Assembly: GCF_037076565.1 (NCBI RefSeq)
Contig: NZ_AP029028.1
Span: 868,001-932,000 of the forward strand
Direction: 5' to 3'
DNA: 64,000 nt
DNA from: Herbaspirillum sp. DW155
GTDB taxonomy: Bacteria > Pseudomonadota > Gammaproteobacteria > Burkholderiales > Burkholderiaceae_D
Shown: positions 61,370 through 64,000 of the stretch, in pieces
Layout: each line of letters begins with the position of its first letter
Numbering within the stretch: the stretch's first letter is position 1
Notes under the pieces: model-generated
What the model was told of the DNA's origin: nothing
The model's input: only the letters and a program-made list of their open reading frames with translations
Database searches by the model: none
Made by a program: the position numbers and the translations under genes

Positions 61370-62542
61370 TCATATGAACCGCCGGACCGCCCGCGGACCC
61401 AGCAAGGCCACCGCCATCATCACCAGCGACACGCCCACGAAACTCGCCCGCAGATCCAGATGCTCGGCCACGCCGCCGATGCACACCGGTCCCAGCAGCA
61501 TGCCGACGTAGGCGAAGCGCGCCACGGCGGCGATGCTCTCGGCGGCCGGCATGCCTGGTACGCGCGCAGCGGCCAGGAAAAAGATCGGCATCAGGTTGGC
61601 AATGCCCAGTCCGGCCAGCAGCAGGCCGGTCATGGTCGCCAGGGGTGTGGGCAAGGCCGCGGCCAATGCGATGCCGGCAGCACCCGCCACCCCGCTCCAG
61701 AGCAGCGTGCGCAGGCCGCCGATGCGGGCACGGATGCGGTCGCCCGTCAGGCGTCCGGCGGCCATGCCGGTGGAGAAGGCGGCATAGCTGTAGCTGACCC
61801 AGGCCGCCGGAGACTGCGCCACGTCGCGCATGTACACCGCCGCCCAGTCATACATGCCGCCCTCGCACATGAGCGCGAGGAATGCGATCACGCCCAGTAC
61901 CAGCACCATGCGCCGTGCCGACTTGCCGCCGCCCGCAGTGGCTGCCGTTTCATCGTGGACTTCATCGGGCAGTGCAAAGGATCCGATGGACAACGCCACC
62001 GCCAGCGTCACCGCCGCCACCAGCGTGGCGTGCGCCAAGGGCGACAGGCCGGGCAGGGCGCCCAGGGCCGAGCCGGCAATGCCACCGATGCTGAACATGG
62101 CATGCAGGGTGGACATGATGGGCCGGCTGCGCCCGCCTTCCACGAGTGCAGCCTGCACCGACATGGCCACGTCGAAAGCGGCCATGGCGCTGCCGAATAC
62201 CAGCAGCAGCGCCACCAGCATCCAGAACTGAGGTGCCAGCGGAATGAGCAGCAGCGTGGCGGCATAGAGGATGCCCGCCTGGCGCAGGGCGCGCGCGCTG
62301 CCTACGCGCGCGATCCACTTGCCGGACTGGCCCATGGTCAGCAGCGCGCCGCCGGCCACGGCCAGCATGGCCAGCGACAGCACGGCATCGGACAGGGCGA
62401 AGCGTTCCTTCACCGAAGGGATGAGCACGCCCCAGGTGGCGAAGGTGGCGCCATTGACGAAGAATTGCGCCATGGTGGCGCGGGTGGCGTTGCGGATGCG
62501 ATGTTGCCCGGAGGTGGATACGGATGAGCTGCCTGAATGCAT
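61370..62542 (-). CDS. MFS transporter (YbjJ-like)
   Basis: This 390-residue protein has about twelve membrane segments. Blocks ATWGVLIPSVKERF and GGSRP-like VEGGRSRPIMSTLHAMFSIG resemble the YbjJ-like group of MFS proteins. Substrate unknown. The start at 62542 (MHSGSS) is preferred although the frame runs back to 62725. Confidence 0.82.
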   Translation of the reverse strand: MHSGSSSVSTSGQHRIRNATRATMAQFFVNGATFATWGVLIPSVKERFALSDAVLSLAMLAVAGGALLTMGQSGKWIARVGSARALRQAGILYAATLLLIPLAPQFWMLVALLLVFGSAMAAFDVAMSVQAALVEGGRSRPIMSTLHAMFSIGGIAGSALGALPGLSPLAHATLVAAVTLAVALSIGSFALPDEVHDETAATAGGGKSARRMVLVLGVIAFLALMCEGGMYDWAAVYMRDVAQSPAAWVSYSYAAFSTGMAAGRLTGDRIRARIGGLRTLLWSGVAGAAGIALAAALPTPLATMTGLLLAGLGIANLMPIFFLAAARVPGMPAAESIAAVARFAYVGMLLGPVCIGGVAEHLDLRASFVGVSLVMMAVALLGPRAVRRFI

Positions 62543-62670
62543 GGAAAACCTGCGCAATGAATCAAAGAGCGTGACTGTGCCAGTTTTTGATGCATTCGTT
62601 AAATGGAATCTGCGGATGAGCTTGCCCGGCGGTGACGGCGGATGAGGATAGGTTGGCGCCAGCGTATCGA

Positions 62671-62738
62671 GAAATCCGAACCCGGATTTCACTGAAAGAG
62701 AGTATTTCAGCCTGTGCTGAAACACGGATTTTCAGTGA
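62671..62738. repeat. Cluster of interlocking hairpins
   Basis: GAAATCCG-AACC-CGGATTTC (62671-62690), CTGAAA-N7-TTTCAG (62692-62710) and TTTCAG-N6-CTGAAA (62705-62722) overlap, and GGATTTTCAGTG follows at 62727. Several alternative stems can form, within the 322-bp gap between the MFS gene and dgoD. Confidence 0.5.
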
Positions 62739-62795
62739 CATGGCGCTTTCTTCCGTGTTGCTGTACCGATCCCTTGTTCAAGGACAACGGCCCGC

Positions 62796-62829
62796 AAAAA
62801 AGCCCGGCCAGCTTGCGCCGGACCGGGCT
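62796..62829 (-). terminator. Terminator after dgoD
   Basis: On the minus strand AGCCCGG and CCGGGCT form the outer stem with an internal CCGG stretch, followed by a T6 tract. It lies about 35 bp past the dgoD stop. Confidence 0.75.
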
Positions 62830-62864
62830 GAGGGACTACCGAGGAGGAGTTTCGGCTGATCGCT

Positions 62865-64000
62865 TTACCACTCGGCAAAGCTGCCATCCTTGTGGCGCCA
62901 GATCGGGTTGCGCCAGCGGTGGCCGACTTCGGCGCGCTGACGGACATACTCTTCGTTGATCTCGATGCCCAGGCCAGGGCCTTGAGGGATCTTGACGTAG
63001 CCGTCTTCATACGCGAACACGTTCTTGTCGCGGATGTAGTCCAGCAGGTCATTGCTTTCGTTGTAGTGGATGCCCAGGCTCTGCTCCTGGATGAAGGCGT
63101 TGTAGCTGCCGGCATCGACCTGCAGGCAGGAGGCCAGCGCGATCGGGCCCAGCGGGCAGTGCAGCGCCAGCGCCACGTCGTAGGCTTCGGCCATCATGGC
63201 GATCTTGCGGGTCTCGGTGATGCCGCCGGCGTGCGAGACGTCCGGCTGGATGATGTCCACGTAGCCTTCCGACAGGATGCGCTTGAAGTCCCAGCGCGAA
63301 TACAGGCGCTCGCCCAGCGCGATCGGGGTCGAGGTCAGGTGGGCGATTTCCTTCAGGGCTTCCGAGTTCTCCGACAGCACCGGTTCTTCGATGAACATCA
63401 GCTTGTACGGCTCCAGTTCCTTGATCAGCACCTTGGCCATGGGCTTGTGCACGCGGCCGTGGAAGTCCACGCCGATGCCCACGTTCGGGCCCACGGCTTC
63501 ACGCACGGCTTGCACGTTGGCCAGGGTCAGTTCGATCTTGTCGTGGCTGTCGATGAATTGCAGTTCTTCGGTGCCGTTCATCTTCACGGCGGTGAAGCCA
63601 CGGGCCACGGCATTCTTGGCGGCGGCTGCCGTATCGGCCGGGCGGTCGCCGCCGATCCACGAATAGACGCGAATCGAGTTGCGCACCGCGCCACCCAGCA
63701 GCTGGTGCACGGGCACGCCCAGGGCCTTGCCCTTGATGTCCCACAGCGCCTGGTCGATGCCGGCCAGGGCGCTCATGTGGATGGCGCCGCCGCGATAGAA
63801 GCCGCCGCGATAGAGCACGGTCCAGTGGTCTTCGATGTTGCGCGGATCTTTGCCGACCAGGTAGTCGGCCAGTTCATCCACGGCCGCCGCGACGCTGTGC
63901 GCGCGGCCTTCCACGATGGGCTCACCCCAGCCGACGATGCCTTCGTCGGTTTCGATCTTGAGGAAGCACCAGCGCGGGGGCACGATGAAGGTAGAGATCT
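62865..64000 (-). CDS. dgoD: D-galactonate dehydratase, N-terminus beyond the window
   Basis: This enolase-superfamily enzyme converts D-galactonate to 2-keto-3-deoxygalactonate. It is closely similar to E. coli DgoD along its length ([58 protein letters not shown] and the end [11 protein letters not shown]). The frame is open to the right edge. The residues before VPPRW at 63983 (ISTFI) continue the family alignment, so the true start lies outside and the GTG at 63981-63983 is not the start. Other sugar-acid dehydratases of this group share these motifs. Confidence 0.92.
   Translation of the reverse strand, partial: ISTFIVPPRWCFLKIETDEGIVGWGEPIVEGRAHSVAAAVDELADYLVGKDPRNIEDHWTVLYRGGFYRGGAIHMSALAGIDQALWDIKGKALGVPVHQLLGGAVRNSIRVYSWIGGDRPADTAAAAKNAVARGFTAVKMNGTEELQFIDSHDKIELTLANVQAVREAVGPNVGIGVDFHGRVHKPMAKVLIKELEPYKLMFIEEPVLSENSEALKEIAHLTSTPIALGERLYSRWDFKRILSEGYVDIIQPDVSHAGGITETRKIAMMAEAYDVALALHCPLGPIALASCLQVDAGSYNAFIQEQSLGIHYNESNDLLDYIRDKNVFAYEDGYVKIPQGPGLGIEINEEYVRQRAEVGHRWRNPIWRHKDGSFAEW

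Noticed and set aside
63981-63983. GTG as start of dgoD
   Set aside because: The frame upstream continues to match DgoD (ISTFI before VPPRW), so the true start lies beyond the right edge.

Overview
The window looks like a chromosomal segment of a Herbaspirillum-type betaproteobacterium (Oxalobacteraceae). The evidence is high-GC coding sequence with strong third-position G/C bias, a glycerol ABC transporter operon of the glpSTPQUV type, a HrcA/CIRCE-type groESL operon, a Gram-negative general porin, and a ten-gene operon behind a NodD-like LysR regulator. That operon matches the naringenin-degradation (fdeR-fdeABCDEFGHIJ) locus known from Herbaspirillum seropedicae in gene content and order. 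The genus assignment is inference, and no rRNA or tRNA gene is visible to confirm it.

Layout. At 0.1-1.5 kb lie a solitary HigA-like antitoxin and a zinc alcohol dehydrogenase. At 1.9-12.4 kb is a complete glycerol regulon: the DeoR-type repressor glpR (-) faces glpD, two ABC ATPases (glpS, glpT), two permeases (glpP, glpQ), a small membrane protein (glpU), the substrate-binding protein (glpV) and glycerol kinase (glpK). At 12.4-22.7 kb are an HD-GYP phosphodiesterase, a methyl-accepting chemotaxis protein, an Fsr-like exporter with an AraC regulator, a carboxymuconolactone-decarboxylase-family protein, a 618-residue unknown protein and an AidB-like flavoprotein. At 22.9-35.5 kb are cysM, small regulators and conserved proteins, a TonB siderophore receptor with a downstream phosphotransferase, MltB, a deacetylase-like amidohydrolase, a LysR/DHA2-exporter pair and the ribosome-assembly GTPase RbgA. 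At 35.6-43.0 kb are metNIQ, a YefM/YoeB-like toxin-antitoxin pair, a porin and groESL. At 43.2-56.7 kb are an EthD-domain protein, an orphan LivK-type binding protein, a remnant of a FecI-like sigma factor, and the fde cluster. At 57.0-64.0 kb are a pair of tandem secreted paralogues, a CSS-EAL phosphodiesterase, a DeoR-like remnant, a methionine aminopeptidase, an MFS transporter and the 3' part of dgoD, which runs off the right edge.

How the genes work together. The glp cluster should import glycerol by ATP hydrolysis, phosphorylate it (GlpK) and oxidise glycerol-3-phosphate (GlpD) under GlpR control. The fde cluster should take up or bind a flavonoid, hydroxylate and cleave its A ring (FdeE with FdeD, then FdeC) and hydrolyse the products (FdeB, FdeG, FdeI).

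The most interesting unexplained signals are non-coding. One is a dispersed family of AAAACT(T/A)AGTTTT palindromes found only between genes, mostly convergent ones, at five loci. The second is an array of eight CAATACRGT repeats spaced by one or two helical turns in the glpD leader. The third is a set of 10-bp phased repeats that probably form the GlpR operator.
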